A DNA stretch of 64,000 bases from Tanytarsus gracilentus (taxonomy: Eukaryota; Arthropoda; Insecta; Diptera; Chironomidae): assembly GCA_038502055.1 (NCBI GenBank), contig JAXRKN010000043.1, positions 3,162,001 through 3,226,000 of the forward strand. The letters run 5' to 3'. The notes below the pieces were generated by a model that worked only from the letters and a program-made list of their open reading frames with translations, ran no database searches and was not told the DNA's origin. Of the stretch, positions 1-11,948 are shown piece by piece. Each line of letters starts with the position of its first letter. Position 1 is the stretch's first letter. Made by a program: the position numbers and the translations under genes.

Positions 1-443
1 TGAACTCTAATTACAATTAAGAGCAAACAAGTTAAATTCTTATTTTTCTTGGCAGGTCACAAAGTCTAGTAAATTAATGAAATATTTCTTATTGAACTTC
101 TGAGCTAAATTAGTAAAAATTAAATTACAATTTTTTAGCTAATTTATTTTTTATTCTCAACTCTTTTCATCACTCTAATTTTATCACAACTGAACGATAT
201 TGTTTATTTTTTTCTTTGTCTTTAGCTTCATGCATGCTCACTTTGCTGCTTTGTTACTAGAACTTGAGTTTTTCGTTCGCGCTTCCACACTTGTTCATAC
301 ACTAAACATATTTGTAAAACTACTCGGATAGTGTGCTACATATTAAGAAGTTTAAAGACAGATGTTGCACTTACACAAATATAATTTTGTTTGGTGGAAC
401 TCAAAAAAAACTATTAAACATGTTTTTTTGTATTTAATTTTTA
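1..443. other. AT-rich flank, no gene seen
   Basis: This stretch lies downstream of the first CRAL-TRIO gene, which is on the minus strand. It probably holds that gene's 3' untranslated region and intergenic DNA. I see no open frame with family similarity on either strand and no clear AATAAA signal close to the stop codon. Confidence 0.5.
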
Positions 444-1752
444 CTAAGACCATCTCTCTTCATTATAGTAACTCGATTGGTTGAGAAAATCAGCATTAAA
501 ATGTTGATATTGAGGAGGTCTTAAAGATTCAATCGTTCCATAATTTTCCTCCTCGATAAAATAATCTCGATACTCAATCAACTTTTTCTCCCAAAATTGA
601 ATGATTGCTTGTAAAGGTCCCGACTGTCCGCCGTACTCAGAGGGGAGAATTTTTGGATTGATGTGATCAGCAAGAGTTTCATGACTAAATTGATGGATGA
701 AAATCTCAGCATGATCTTGTGGTTGTGTCTCTTTCGATTGCATGATGGATTTAAAAAGGTTGAAAACTACATCGAAGCCTGGCGGAGTGTTGACGTAATC
801 TAGAATTTTTTAAAAATTTATTTGTTTTATATTTTTCAAAAATGTCTTCACCAAAGATTTTGTACTAAAAAATTGTGTACTAAATGTTGTAATAAAATTT
901 CAATTCTTTTAAAATACAAGAATTCATATAAAATCTTGATCTGTACTAAGAATTGTGTGGTAAAGATTTTGTACTATAAATTGTGTACTAAACATTTAGT
1001 ACTAAAAATTATGTCCTAAAGTTTTTTACTAAAAAACTGTGTAGTAAAATTATGAATATTTAAATGACCTACTTTAAAAATTCTAGTTTTAAAATTCTAA
1101 CTCACGTATCACATTCTGCTTCAGTGGACTTCCCTCCTGATTCAGTAGCGTCAGTTTTTTCACTAGCAATGGATCAAGCTGTAGCAAGTGACTTTTTGTC
1201 ACATTGAAAAAGTCAACAATCGCGACCTCGCCCGATATCACGAGATTGTCATCTTCAATGAGTAAAATATCGCAAATCATATTGGCGACCTTTGAATGAA
1301 ATTTCAAATCACTGATTAATAGTCCAATCAAATAAAAGTACCTTCATGATATCGATAATGCTGTATTGAGTGGCGTCATAAACACCCGGTCGTATCAGAA
1401 CAACTCGACTGCTATCTGTGCTTGCTGTTAGTGGAAGTGGAAGTCCAACACCGAGTTGAATTATTTTCCTTAAATTTGGATCGAGAGGATCTCTGTTGGT
1501 CATTATTTCTGGCATGGCCGTTCGGCAAGTGTAAAACATTTCAATTTTCGCTTTAGCCTTTTCTAAATCGTGTTTCGAACCACGTAAGAATGTCAAAAGA
1601 AATTGATCATCACTTCGAGCTTTAAGGTGTGGTGTTTGATGAATCCAGTGCTTGAGTGCTGCAATACTGCTCGATATGTTGGCGGGAACTTCATTTAAAT
1701 CCCTAAAAGCCTTAATTTGAAGCTCTCTCGAAATTGGACGAATTCTTTCCAT
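444..1752 (-). CDS. CRAL-TRIO domain lipid-binding protein (alpha-tocopherol transfer protein-like), copy A
   Basis: Three exons: 1752-1342, 1289-1106 and 799-444, giving 316 residues. The N-terminal part carries a CRAL-TRIO_N helical region with the family signature DDQFLLTFLRG followed by a Lys-rich helix. The lipid-binding domain continues through LIEDDNLVISGEVAIVDF in exon 2 and VNTPPGF plus ILPSEYGG in exon 3, as in insect alpha-TTP/CRALBP-like proteins, which carry small hydrophobic ligands in the cytosol. Introns are 52 nt (phase 0) and 306 nt (phase 1). The exon 2/3 join rebuilds His-Tyr-Val-Asn and restores the frame. I chose the ATG at 1752 because MERIRPISREL aligns with the start of the neighbouring copy; the frame upstream of it has only a TTG. 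The ligand is unknown. A GATA-type motif pair lies just upstream. Tandem neighbour of copy B, same strand. Confidence 0.9.
849..1050. repeat. Degenerate tandem repeat inside intron 2 of CRAL-TRIO copy A
   Basis: The intron is built largely from variants of a unit like TTGTGTACTAAA. Two longer near-copies, beginning AAAGATTTTGTACTA, start near 853 and 962. Spacing is irregular, so this is a decayed tandem array rather than a clean microsatellite. Confidence 0.6.
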
Positions 1753-2202
1753 CTTTACTGCAAACAAAACTTACTTTCGAATAGCTTGAAATGAAGACCG
1801 ATACTGAAATCTTATCAACTTGTACATTTTGTCGTTCGAAAATCTTGAGAGGAAATTTTCGCGATAAGATAAAGAAAATTTCTTCTACTGTGCGGTGTAA
1901 ACAATTTGTTTAAGACTGAAAAGTGTTCAAGTTTTAAAAGTAGCTAGAAAAATTAAGTCACGACTTGATTTGTCGTGACTTTGAAAAACCACAACTTTCA
2001 TTATTAAAAATATGCAATTTTTAATTCCTGAAAAAGATTTTGATTCCGAAAATCCATGAATTAAATAAAATCAGTGTCTATCTTTTTATCTAATTTCACA
2101 ATTTTTTTGATTTATTTTATTTTTGTGCAAACACCGAAAAACAACGTGATATGAAAATGATTTCTTATCGCGTTAATTGGCGAAAAACCACCCACGAAGA
2201 AA
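1753..2202. other. Spacer between the two CRAL-TRIO genes
   Basis: About 450 bp holding the 5' flank of copy A (with the GATA motifs) and the 3' flank of copy B. No coding sequence is seen. A short inverted pair, GTCACGAC..GTCGTGAC, sits near 1957-1979. Confidence 0.5.
1809..1872. promoter_or_regulatory. GATA-type motifs upstream of CRAL-TRIO copy A
   Basis: ATCTTATC at 1809-1816 and GATAAGATAA at 1863-1872 lie 57-120 bp upstream of the start codon. The 10-mer recurs exactly at the other three metabolic genes of the window. Binding by a GATA factor is inferred from the motif. Confidence 0.5.
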
Positions 2203-3247
2203 TTAATCGATATTTAACGAACGAAAGCTTCCACCGACACCAAACATTTCACCGTTAGCATTTTGGTTTGGATTCACATTTGTGACGCGATATTGTTCGT
2301 CATCGAGGAACCACTGACGATTGGCGAGAAGATCTTTCTTCCATTTCACAATAATATCATTGAGATTTGAATTCGGTCCGCCAAATTCTTTCGGCATGTG
2401 CTTCTGAAGGTCTGGAAGTGCCTTGTTGAGATCATCGAAAGTCGCGTGAACGTAAATTCTCTGCTTAAGTTTCTCATGACAAACACTATAGAAAATTTTA
2501 AATGCAGCTTCAATTGCCTTTGGTGGATGAACTAAGTGAATTGCTTTGATTCTAATTGGAAAAGGCTCGAGGAGTGATGAAAGTTTTTTAATTAATGCTG
2601 GACTAACTTGACACATAATGTTCATTCCACATCCCCTTAGGTCAACTACACTGACGTGACCAGCTATGATTGTAACGTCTGATTCTAGTAGAACACTAAA
2701 AGAGAAAAACTAATGAAAATCTCGACAATCACCAGGTGTGATTTTTCAATTTCATGACTCCACAAAATCACTTCAGTTATCTCGAGTGGCTAAATTAATC
2801 ATTGACTCACCGGTCCGCCATTAAGTAGGAGACTTTCATCACATCCAAAAAAGTGAATTTATTCGGATCGAAATGACCCAAACGCGTGAGAATTACCCTC
2901 GGCTCAGAGGAACTTTCATCCGCCGGCAATGGCAAAATAAATCCATTGTCCATAATCTCTTGCAATGTTTTATCGTTCACGTCACGATTTGCGAAAAATT
3001 CGGGTGTCATTGTACGGGCAGTGTAAAATTGTTCGATTTTATTTTTGGCTTTTTCAAGGCTAAATTTACAACCCCTTAGAAAGCAGGTAATGAATTGATC
3101 GTCTTCTCTTGACTTGATGTGCGACACTTGACTGATCCATTTCCGAATGGCTATGATATCCTCTTCGAGACGATCAGGCTTCTCATTAAGTTCATCGAGT
3201 GCGACTTGTTGAAGCTCTTTTGAAAGTGGACGAATATTTGGTGGCAT
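2203..3247 (-). CDS. CRAL-TRIO domain lipid-binding protein, copy B
   Basis: Two exons, 3247-2811 and 2695-2203, separated by a 115-nt phase-2 intron (donor CCG|GTGAGT, acceptor TTTTAG), give 309 residues. The start MPPNIRPLSKEL precedes the N-terminal CRAL-TRIO helices with DDQFITCFLRG. The lipid-binding domain follows, with TIIAGHVSVVDLRG across exon 2, AIHLVHPP and a C-terminal MPKEFGG. Length and motifs are normal for insect alpha-tocopherol-transfer-like proteins; the bound ligand is not predictable. Clearly a paralogue of copy A (same opening, same FLRG block), 450 bp away on the same strand, so a tandem duplication is likely. Their introns do not coincide: this gene lacks copy A's second intron, and its single intron lies about eight codons downstream of copy A's first. 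Confidence 0.92.
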
Positions 3248-3343
3248 GCTTCTCTTTTGACTGTTTGTAACTGACTGACTTATTTGTCGATGAGTAATTT
3301 CAGCACGGAAAAATATACGAGAGTGTTTGGAGCTCTCGATTTT

Positions 3344-3353
3344 GATAAGATAA
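3344..3353. promoter_or_regulatory. GATAAGATAA upstream of CRAL-TRIO copy B
   Basis: Exact 10-mer about 97 bp upstream of the start codon at 3247, in the same orientation relative to its gene as at copy A. A possible TATA-like AAATATA (minus-strand TATATTT) lies near 3311-3317. Confidence 0.5.
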
Positions 3354-3553
3354 AATATTTATTTTGATTGTGAGAAAAGTGTGAAAATTGTTGATCAGTC
3401 TGAAATGAATTTCTGAGACTTGAAGACGTTCTGAAATGTCTATTTAAAAATTTTTACAATGCTTATAGATAGTAATGTTTATTATTATCCATTTGAACTC
3501 ATTTCCGAGTTATTTAAAATCTTAAAATTGTAGCGCAAATAAAATTTACAAAA

Positions 3554-3559
3554 TTTATT
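3554..3559 (-). terminator. AATAAA polyadenylation signal of the KDM4 gene
   Basis: Minus-strand AATAAA about 35 nt downstream of the stop codon at 3594-3596, a plausible position for a short 3' untranslated region. Confidence 0.45.
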
Positions 3560-3593
3560 GTTTCACGAGATCAATCAAAATCGTTATGACATT

Positions 3594-6500
3594 TTAAAAG
3601 CTCTGTTGACCGAACAAGCCGTACTGTGGATTTATCTTCATCTGCTGCTGAAGATTAGGGGCATTGTTTGGTGAATTTAGGATGGTGTAATATAGCTTTT
3701 GCTGTTTGCCGTCTTGCGTGAGAACGGTGTTCTCTTGGATCGCATACGGTTGACTTTGTGGGATTCTTTCTGTTTTTACTCTCTGATTTTGGGCAACGAC
3801 ATTTGATTGATTCTGATTTATAAGTGTCGGTGTAGGTTGAGGTTTTTGTATTGTCTGACTTGATTCAGGTTCTTGCTTTTTTTTACGTCCTCGATTTGAT
3901 TTTGGAGTTTCCTGAATTACGCTCACCTCTGATTGTGATGGTTGAGCTTGTGGTGGAGTTATAGGTATCGGCTTGGGTTCTTTCGTTTTGTTGGCTTGTT
4001 GCAAAAATTGAGCAAAAGCATCGTTATATGAAGGACCTTTCTGGACAGGAGTTGTTGATGTCGCTGTTTTTGGTTTTAGGATTGGAACTTCTCCAGGCTT
4101 TCCAGACATCACCATAACAACTTTCTCTTTCGAGCCAAGAACAGCTACTAAAGTTAAAATAAATGTTAGCTTTTTATTTTAAAATAAAATAAATTTTGAT
4201 TACCTTTCGCATTAGGTCCAATTGACATTGGTGGTGACTCCAGCCCGCTTTTTCTCTCCACTGGATAATTTATGGTCACGACTGGTTTTTTAGCTTCATT
4301 AACTGGCGACAATGAATTCTTTGGATTAGTGACGACCACCTTCGGAAGTTTTATTTTATTAACTTTCACAAATTCTGTCGCCTTTGCTGGTCGTCCTCTT
4401 TTTCCAGGCGGTCGTCCAAGTTTCTTCACAAATTTTCCATCCTCACTCACAAGTTTCTTTCCAGTTTTTTCATACCAATCGTCATCATAATCTGAATCGT
4501 GCTTCTTCCGTTTTCTCTTCAGAGGTTTTTCATCCTCAGAATCGTAATCTGATTCATTGTCTGCGTAACCTTTTTTCTCGCGAGCTATCATTCGATTATA
4601 TGATTCAGCTTCCATCTCAGCCACTTCATCTTCGGCAGAAACAAAATATGAATTCTTTAGTTCATCTTTTATTTCTTGTGGGAGGAAAGGATTTTCAATT
4701 AAATCCTGAAGATCCAAGTCTGGATTTCTTTCTAAAAATGACATTTGTTTATTGTATGTTGGTGGTGTATCATTTATTTCCATAGGATTCAAACGATATT
4801 CAGGATGTTGTGAGTTATCATTTCCCAATTTCCATGTGTCGAAAGTTTCTGCTTGAAATCTTTTTACAAATGTATCCATTGAAAATTTAACCGAGTCGGG
4901 ACAGCAATGGCACAATGTCGCATGTTTTCCGTATTCAATCCATCGTTCGGTTGTAAAATTTGTTGATTCAGCACAATTGAATCCATGATTAAAACCAGCA
5001 TGATAACCGAATGGGAAAGTGATCATTATATGGCCAGGCTCTTGTGTAACACGATCGAACGGGATGCTGTAGTCATCGAGCCACTTTGGATTGATCACTG
5101 TCATTTTATGTCTTAAAAATGCTCGGCACGATTTATTGGAATTTGGGAAAAGAGCAGCACAAAGTTTTTCAAACTTTCTTCCATAGCACGGTGGAATCGA
5201 ATACCAAGACTTGGGTGCTCCAAAGTGAAGATAATTAATGCTGTATAAATCCATGTCTTCAGTGTGCCATCCAAAAGTTGTTTTCCACATTCCGAAATAC
5301 AAATATGCAGTGTTAACTCCATCAATTGAAATATCATAGTCCTTTCCAACATAATCCAAAATCGTGTTGAGTTGATTAATATTCCAAAATTTATAGTCAG
5401 GATCTGTGATTGATCCACAAACATCAGCTCCATAAATACCAGCATGTGAAGTCATTTTATTCCAGTAAATTTCTTCCAGTTCCTTGTAATTGCTGTGTGG
5501 TGGTGGTCGATATCTCTCGCTGTTCGCAAGTTCTCTGAAGTCTGTGACAGTCATTGCCTTCAGTGGAACATTTACTTGCTGATAAACTCCAGGACGATTT
5601 TTAACATTAGCAACTGCCTGACAAATTGGTTTCTTAATTATAACTTTGAGCTTTGTCAAATCATTGTAGCCTTGTCGTCGCGGTACATATTCAGGCGGTG
5701 GAATTATCTAAAAATATGAAATAAAAAAATTAGTGTATGATAATGAAATGGAGTATGGCATAGTATGGCTGACATATTGAATTTTGTTGGCGTAGTAAGA
5801 AAACATGAAGGGAAAATTTTTAAGTGATGTTTTATGGTTAAAATGTTTTTGTACATTTTTAAATTTAAGTATTTTTTACTTTAAAGATTAAAAATTTAAA
5901 ATTTTTCGGTAAAAATGCTTAAAAGAAGCGAATTATATTTAAAATTTGATTTTACATCACTTATGGATTAAAAGCAGTAAATTTATAATAAATTCTATTT
6001 TTTAAATTTTTTAAACAAAAAAATCAAGAAAATAGATTCAAAAGCAAAAACTTTAACCTCCTTTCGTAAATATGAATCAAAATATGAATGAAAATTTTCA
6101 AGGTCGGAATTGTTTGGTCAGTGACCCTAAACAGCTGATTTTTGCCGGCACAACCTGTTTTGCAAAATAAAAACAAATCCCGATTGTGATAACCACGACA
6201 AATACAGAGATAAAACATTCTAAACTAAGTCAGAACGAAAGCAGACAAAGTGACGGGAAACTTCGTAAGCCCCACGCGATGTCGTGAATGTGAGAATGCC
6301 GCAAAAAATATTTGTTATTTTACGCAGACTTATCGTTAAGATTAGAATTTAATCAAATTTCTCAATAAAAACAATTTTGACTTTTTAAAAATATTTTGCA
6401 TCACATATTCATAAAATCTTAACATTGAGGTTAAGTCAACCAACCATAAAACCCGAACAAGCACATGTAGTGCCCGAAGGTTTCCGAAGTTTTGTTTACT

Positions 6501-6683
6501 ATTTTATTCAGCGGTGTTTGTATGAAATTTCAAAAATTTAAACAATTTTGTAAAAATACTCACTCTTGCTAGTCCAGCTTTATGCGCTCCTCTCGACTCA
6601 ATATACTGAATGTATTTTTTGAAATCTTTGAACTCATCCCAAGTAGGTCGAAAAGTTTGAATTTTAAGTTCGGGATCATCCAT
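3594..6683 (-). CDS. Kdm4: KDM4-family JmjN/JmjC histone lysine demethylase
   Basis: Three exons, 6683-6564, 5707-4204 and 4147-3594 (introns 856 and 56 nt, phases 0 and 1), give 725 residues. KDM4 enzymes are nuclear Fe(II)/2-oxoglutarate dioxygenases that remove methyl groups from histone H3 K9 and K36. Exon 1 encodes the JmjN start (FRPTWDEFKDF, GAHKAGLAR), completed by IIPPPEYVPRR in exon 2. JmjC follows with Fe ligands His188 and Glu190 in HTED and His276 in GYHAGFNHGFN, and zinc ligands Cys234, His240, Cys306 and Cys308. These positions equal human KDM4A numbering as I know it, so the enzyme looks intact. There is no PHD or Tudor domain, as in fly Kdm4A/B. The C-terminal third is acidic, then basic (KRKRKK near 437), with AT-hook-like GRP motifs near 471-480 and a Gln/Pro-rich end. 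Head to head with PACRG. Confidence 0.95.
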
Positions 6684-8285
6684 TTTTTCGAGGTTTTCAA
6701 TTTTAAATCTGTAAAATTAAAAAATTGATAATTTTTGATATGTTTTGTGGAATATCAAGGTAATTTTATAGATTTACGAGCAATAATTATGAAATTCTAT
6801 ATCAGGTAGGGAGGAGAAGATTCATACTAGATTTCCGAGTGCGATTAAAAGTTCTCAAACTTTCTCAATTTATTTAAAGGTTTTTTTGAGGTTTTAACAG
6901 CAATTAAAAACTCTCGAACATTTAACTATTTTTTGTTAGAGTTATTCACAAATTTTTCAATGTTTTTAAACTTAAAAATATTAAACGTTTGACAAAAATT
7001 TGGCACCTCATCTGGAAATCCAATATGGTGGCTACGTGATTTGGTTATTCTCTTCTTTGACCACTTTTAAATCTCAATTTTCACAATTAAACTTACCTTA
7101 CTGATAAAGTTAGTTAAATTCACTATTTTTAATTACTTTTATTGATTTTTTTATAAGTTTTCCTAATTTCTATAGGATTTATTTTTTTTGTGTATTTTTA
7201 CAGTATTCTTATGAAATTTTCACAAAACTTCTTTCTTCTCTTTTTTTGCACTCTTAGTTAGATCTAATCGTGGTAATTTTATCAACTTCACACTCAAATA
7301 TTCAATTATTTACGACATTTTAAAAACACGAAGATTCTCAGTTTTATTTTCATCCAGCAAATTTTTCAGCAATTCAGTAAAAGTGGGTTTGAATAAATAA
7401 ATTACGTTGTGAATAATTGAGCGCATATATAGCAAAAGTGCCTTAACTTTATAAGTCAATGTGTTAAATTTTACGTTGATTAAAAAAATTAAGAAGCGCC
7501 ATTAAGAATTTTTTTCAATTGCGTAATTAAAAATTTAATATTTTATCTCGACTTGTAGACTTATAAATATTATCAATTAAAGTTGTTTCATTCAAAAACC
7601 CGTTACAAAAAAATTTAAACTAGCACATGGCCATCTTTTGCTTTTTCTTTCAACTAACCTTAATTGAACTCATATTTTTGACTAAGACTTAAAAATGTTT
7701 TTGTGTACGAAAAATGTGGGTTTACCACGCAAGTTGTTTAGCACTTTATGCAAATATGCGTTCTATTAATGATTAATGTTAGTCGAAGAGAATGCAAAAA
7801 ATGGTCTCGTGACAGTTTAAATATTTTTGTAACGGTTTTTACGAAATAACCAAAACGTGTCGGTTGACAATATTTTTTGAGACAAATTTATTAAACAATT
7901 AAATTAAAAAAATTTATATTTTAAAATTAGTTGAACTTATTTTTGGTGCAGCTCCGCTATTTTTTACGTTTTCATTTAATAAAAATAGTTTTAATTATGA
8001 GTTCAATTATTTCTCTCATTTTATCCTTTTAATTAACCTCAACATGTTAGAGATTAATTTCATATTTAATTAAAATTAACTTTTCAAAACGAAATAAAAT
8101 TTAGCTACGTTTCTATTTCGCATTAAAAACCGCAATCCTATTTTTCGAACGTTACCAAGGCAAAGCCAAACAAAAATGTTTATTTATTATTAAATTTTTC
8201 CACAAAAAAAAGAGAGAATCTTCCTCGAGTAGAGAAATTTTTTGTTAATTTGGTTAAAAATTCCTCAACATAAATCTAAATTGCG
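6684..8285. other. Divergent intergenic region between KDM4 and PACRG
   Basis: 1.6 kb of AT-rich DNA between two genes transcribed away from each other; it must contain both promoters. I see no coding sequence and no GATAAGATAA motif here, in contrast to the four metabolic genes. No well-formed TATA box or repeat stands out. Confidence 0.5.
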
Positions 8286-9645
8286 ATGTCAGCATCTGCA
8301 AATTACCTCAAGAAGGGAAGCGGTGCAAAGTTCATTAAAAATCGACCTTATTCAGCGAACAGTGTAAAACGAGTAGAAAATTTGGTGATTCAGGTTGAAT
8401 TAAGAATTTTTAAAAGATTTTAATTGTTTCAGATTGTTCCGCCCTTTTCGATCCAGTCACTTCAGAGAAACACTTTAGTTTTGCAGCCAAATTTTCAGAA
8501 GAAATGTAAGAAAATTTCTAAATAATTTCTTCTCTTTCACTTAACCCATTTAAATTTTAGTCATTATCGATCGACACAGTTATGGAAAGGCAACAACAAG
8601 CTTTCGAATGTACTACGATCGTGGTGACTTGCCGATAAAAATGGAATACCTCATTGGAGGTGAAAAAATTTCGTGGACCGTTGACATTGATAAACTCGAC
8701 TACAGTCTCTACCTTCCGCTCTTCTTTGATGGCCTTTCGGAAACGCAACATCCTTACAAAACGTTCGCGCGTCAAGGCGTCGAGGATCTACTGTCTAATG
8801 GCGGCGATAAAATCTATCCGATAATTCCCCAATTAATAATTCCCATTAAGAATGCCCTCAATACCAAAAACGTTGAAGTCATGTGCACGACTATGAAAAT
8901 AATTCAACAGTTGGTCACTTCATCTGATCTCGTCGGTCCTGCCTTGGTGCCGTTCTTTCGACAGCTGTTGCCCATTTTTAATGCCTATAAGTCGAGAAAC
9001 AGTAAGTTGAGCAAAAATATTTTCTCTTTTTTTTTGTGCGATGTGCAAGGGTCATTTTTAATTAAAATTATATCGGAAGGTGGATGTGACTGGTTGAGTG
9101 TGTGGTTGTCATGACTGCAGTCAGCTGGTGAAGCATTTTTACTTTGCATTTTGTTTTGATCTTTATTAAGATTAAAAGATGAACGAGTTGGAATTAGATT
9201 AAAAATTTTAAAAGTTCTGTTACAAAATTTAAATTTTTCTAATTGATGTAAAATTTTTCAGTAATTAACAAATTAAATTATTAATTGTTTCAAAATTTTA
9301 CATAATTTTTTAGTTCCAAGAAATTTAGTGAGCTGGAAAATTAATTTAGAATTTTCTCTTGCGAATTCCGATATCATAATTAAACACTTGCACTTGGGTC
9401 AAATGCCAATAATTTTCCACTTATCACCTCATAACTTATTAACATCACCGCAGAGGCAATAATTTTCTCATTCTCAAATTTCAGTAAATCTCGGCGACAA
9501 TATCGATTACGCACAGAAGAACAATTTGAATTTGGGCGATTTAATCGATGAGACACTTCAAGTGCTCGAACGATACGGTGGCGAACATGCATTCATAAAT
9601 ATCAAATATCTCGTTCCAACATACGAATCAACATTCATTAATTAA
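8286..9645 (+). CDS. Pacrg: Parkin co-regulated gene protein (PACRG), axonemal microtubule inner-junction protein
   Basis: Four exons, 8286-8393, 8433-8505, 8561-9001 and 9485-9645, give 260 residues, close to the family's usual length. PACRG binds tubulin and, in cilia and flagella, helps form the inner junction between the A and B tubules of doublet microtubules; in insects this suggests sperm tails and sensory cilia. The conserved core is plain: YYDRGDLP, then DYSLYLPLFFDGL, FARQGVEDLL, PQLIIPIKNALN and, in the last exon, the end FINIKYLVPTYES. The variable N-terminus comes from exons 1-2. The first intron is only 39 nt with a weak donor (CAG|GTTGAA). An in-frame alternative donor nine bases upstream (TTG|GTGATT) would give a 48-nt intron and drop three residues. 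Without splicing this intron contains an in-frame stop. Confidence 0.93.
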
Positions 9646-11948
9646 TTCAATTGTTAAACAACAAAGTTTCTTCTCCTTTTTTTTATTTACTTTTAGGCTT
9701 AAATTACAAATTTCATCTATGGCACGTTGTGAATCTCATTTTACTCTGAATGCTGTGTCAGAAGTTTTTAATTAGATTTATTTTACAAGATATTGAAGTT
9801 GAGTGAATGAGAGGGTGATTGGCTTTATCTAAAAAAAAACTTTTTTATTCTTTGTGTGCCAATTTTTATTTCTTTCGTCTCGTTTCGATTTATTCATGAA
9901 TAATTTATTAAGTTTTAAAGCAAATAGAAAGTTGAAAATGCGATAATAGAGCGAAATTGCGTAATAATTGTTAAAACTAGTTTGTTAGTAGATCTTTTGG
10001 AAGAATCTAAATTATAGCGAACGATAGATTATGCATATGATGATGTGTGAATAATAAATGTGCATTTAGGACTGTGGGACGACATTGGATTATGAATGAA
10101 AATTCAGTTTAAATTTTTTGATTTTATTTTAAGCGTTGAATTTAGTTTTAGTTCAAATTAGATTCAAAATTCAAATTTAATTTTAGATCAAATTTTGAAT
10201 TTATTTTCAGTTCAAATTTAGTTCAAAGATTTAATATAATTTGAGATTCAAAAAATTGAAAATTAGTTTAATTATATTAGAGTTCTAATTTAATAACTTT
10301 TTATGCTACAAGTTAGGGTAATTGATTATTTTTCGATCACCTCCAATTTTTGGACACTTTAAAACGTATCAAAAATTCTATAACCCATTGTCGTCACACA
10401 GTGCACAAACATTAAAGTCCATTAGCTTAACATAATATTAGATCCTAATACCTTCCGATTGTCATAAAGTCTTCTCTGAGAAAAAAAACAAACCCCTTTT
10501 TAGATAAAAAATGAAAAAAGAGCTCTCAACTCTATTAAATGGCGAATCATGTATCATTAAGCGATTTTATTATAGCAAATAAAGTTTAAAACTTTAAACA
10601 AACACAACAAACGTCTATGTACTCGTCAAATCACTTGATTTTAATACGCTCTGTTTGCTCCCTAGCTCTAAAATATTTTTAATCCTCATTTCAGACTTTC
10701 AGACATCCTTCCTGGCATTACATACATGAGAATAATATAAAATGCTTTAAATTGGGCATAAAAGGATTAAAAATAAATATCTAAAAAATAAACTTTGCCG
10801 TTTAATGTTAATTTTCTACGACTCTATTCTCGAATGCAGAGAGAATTTTTTTCCAAATGCTTTTTAATTCCATGAGCTCGTGTAACTCTCTCTATGTGTG
10901 TAAAGAGATATTTTTGTATTTATTGCCCTTTTCCTTCCTTTCTAGCTGCTCATTCGCTCTTTTGATCTCATTCTCCTTCACGCTTTTCGTCAGGAATAAA
11001 AATTCGGATAAAAGTCAGGGATGCGAGATTGAAAATTTAATCTCAAAGAAAGTGAGAGAGTTTCAGTCACGAACTATTAAATAACTTATTTATCCCTTTC
11101 TAAAATTCCGAGAATTTTTTTCATCCCTGCTTTACTCCTCCTGACTTCAGAATGAACCCAAAGAGAGCTAGATCATAACGAGTCTTTTAATCTCTAACAG
11201 AGATACAACAATTTTTTATTTAGTTTAGTTTGTAACTCTTTTACTCTATTATGCTCTCTCCATCGTTCGTTTACTCACTCACGAATAAATTTTTTCAAGG
11301 ATAATCGCATTAAAGTCAAAAGCGGGTAAAATTATAATGATTTTCCTGCTACATGTTTGTGATGTGCTTCACATGTATAAATAGTTACTTTTTTCCAGCG
11401 AAATGGAGAAATGTGATGTAAAAGTTGGTGGAGGTGACTTGACTTTTAATGCGATGAAAAATATAAAAGTTAAAGTCGGCTGTTGGAACTGAGAAAGTAA
11501 ACGATTTTAAAGAGGATTTTTTGACTTATTCTGACGTTCAAGGGGTTGGAAACGTATGTCATCACAGAGTGAGAAATTATTTAAAACCTGTTCAACAATT
11601 TTATCTCATTAAAAACTTCAAAAAATATTTCTCATAAACTTTTTTGACCTGTTCGTGACTTCTCACAAACTTCAATCCCGAAAGCTCAAAGGAAATTTTC
11701 TTCCTTGCAATTTTTAATTACTTTCATTCTCTGGGATCATCTCGAGTTTACCTCATCGTGTGCACTATCAAATCCCAGCTTTATGATGATGATTGCAATC
11801 TAAAGCTCTCTAAAGAGCAGCTAAGGAGAACGAAAATTTGCGGAACTCGTCTTATGAATATCATCATACAATTTAATCCTCCTCTCCTCCATATAGCATG
11901 TGACAAATAAATAAAATTGAAAATGGTGGGAGACGAGAGAAAATTAAC
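9646..11948. other. Gene-free AT-rich DNA 3' of PACRG
   Basis: This begins with the PACRG 3' flank; an AATAAA near 10053 is one possible distal polyadenylation signal. No coding exon is supported. It holds low-complexity repeats, described separately. Confidence 0.45.
10106..10290. repeat. Degenerate repeat of TTCAAATTTAGTT-like units
   Basis: About ten imperfect copies of TTCAAATT/GTTCAAATTTAG-like words follow one another, with some in inverted order (GATTCAAAATTCAAATTT). It looks like a decayed simple repeat. Confidence 0.5.

Larger units (their letters stand above)
3248..3593. other. Spacer between CRAL-TRIO copy B and the KDM4 gene
   Basis: 346 bp holding the promoter side of copy B and the 3' end of the KDM4 gene. 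No other gene is seen. Confidence 0.5.

Noticed and set aside
1753..1775. A tiny 5' intron before the start of CRAL-TRIO copy A (donor-like GTAAGT and acceptor-like TTTGCAG)
   Set aside because: The two signals are less than 20 nt apart, too close for a spliceosomal intron; they are probably chance words in the leader.
4272..5719. Plus-strand open frames opposite KDM4
   Set aside because: They lie antisense to a well-supported exon with conserved JmjC residues and have no similarity of their own.
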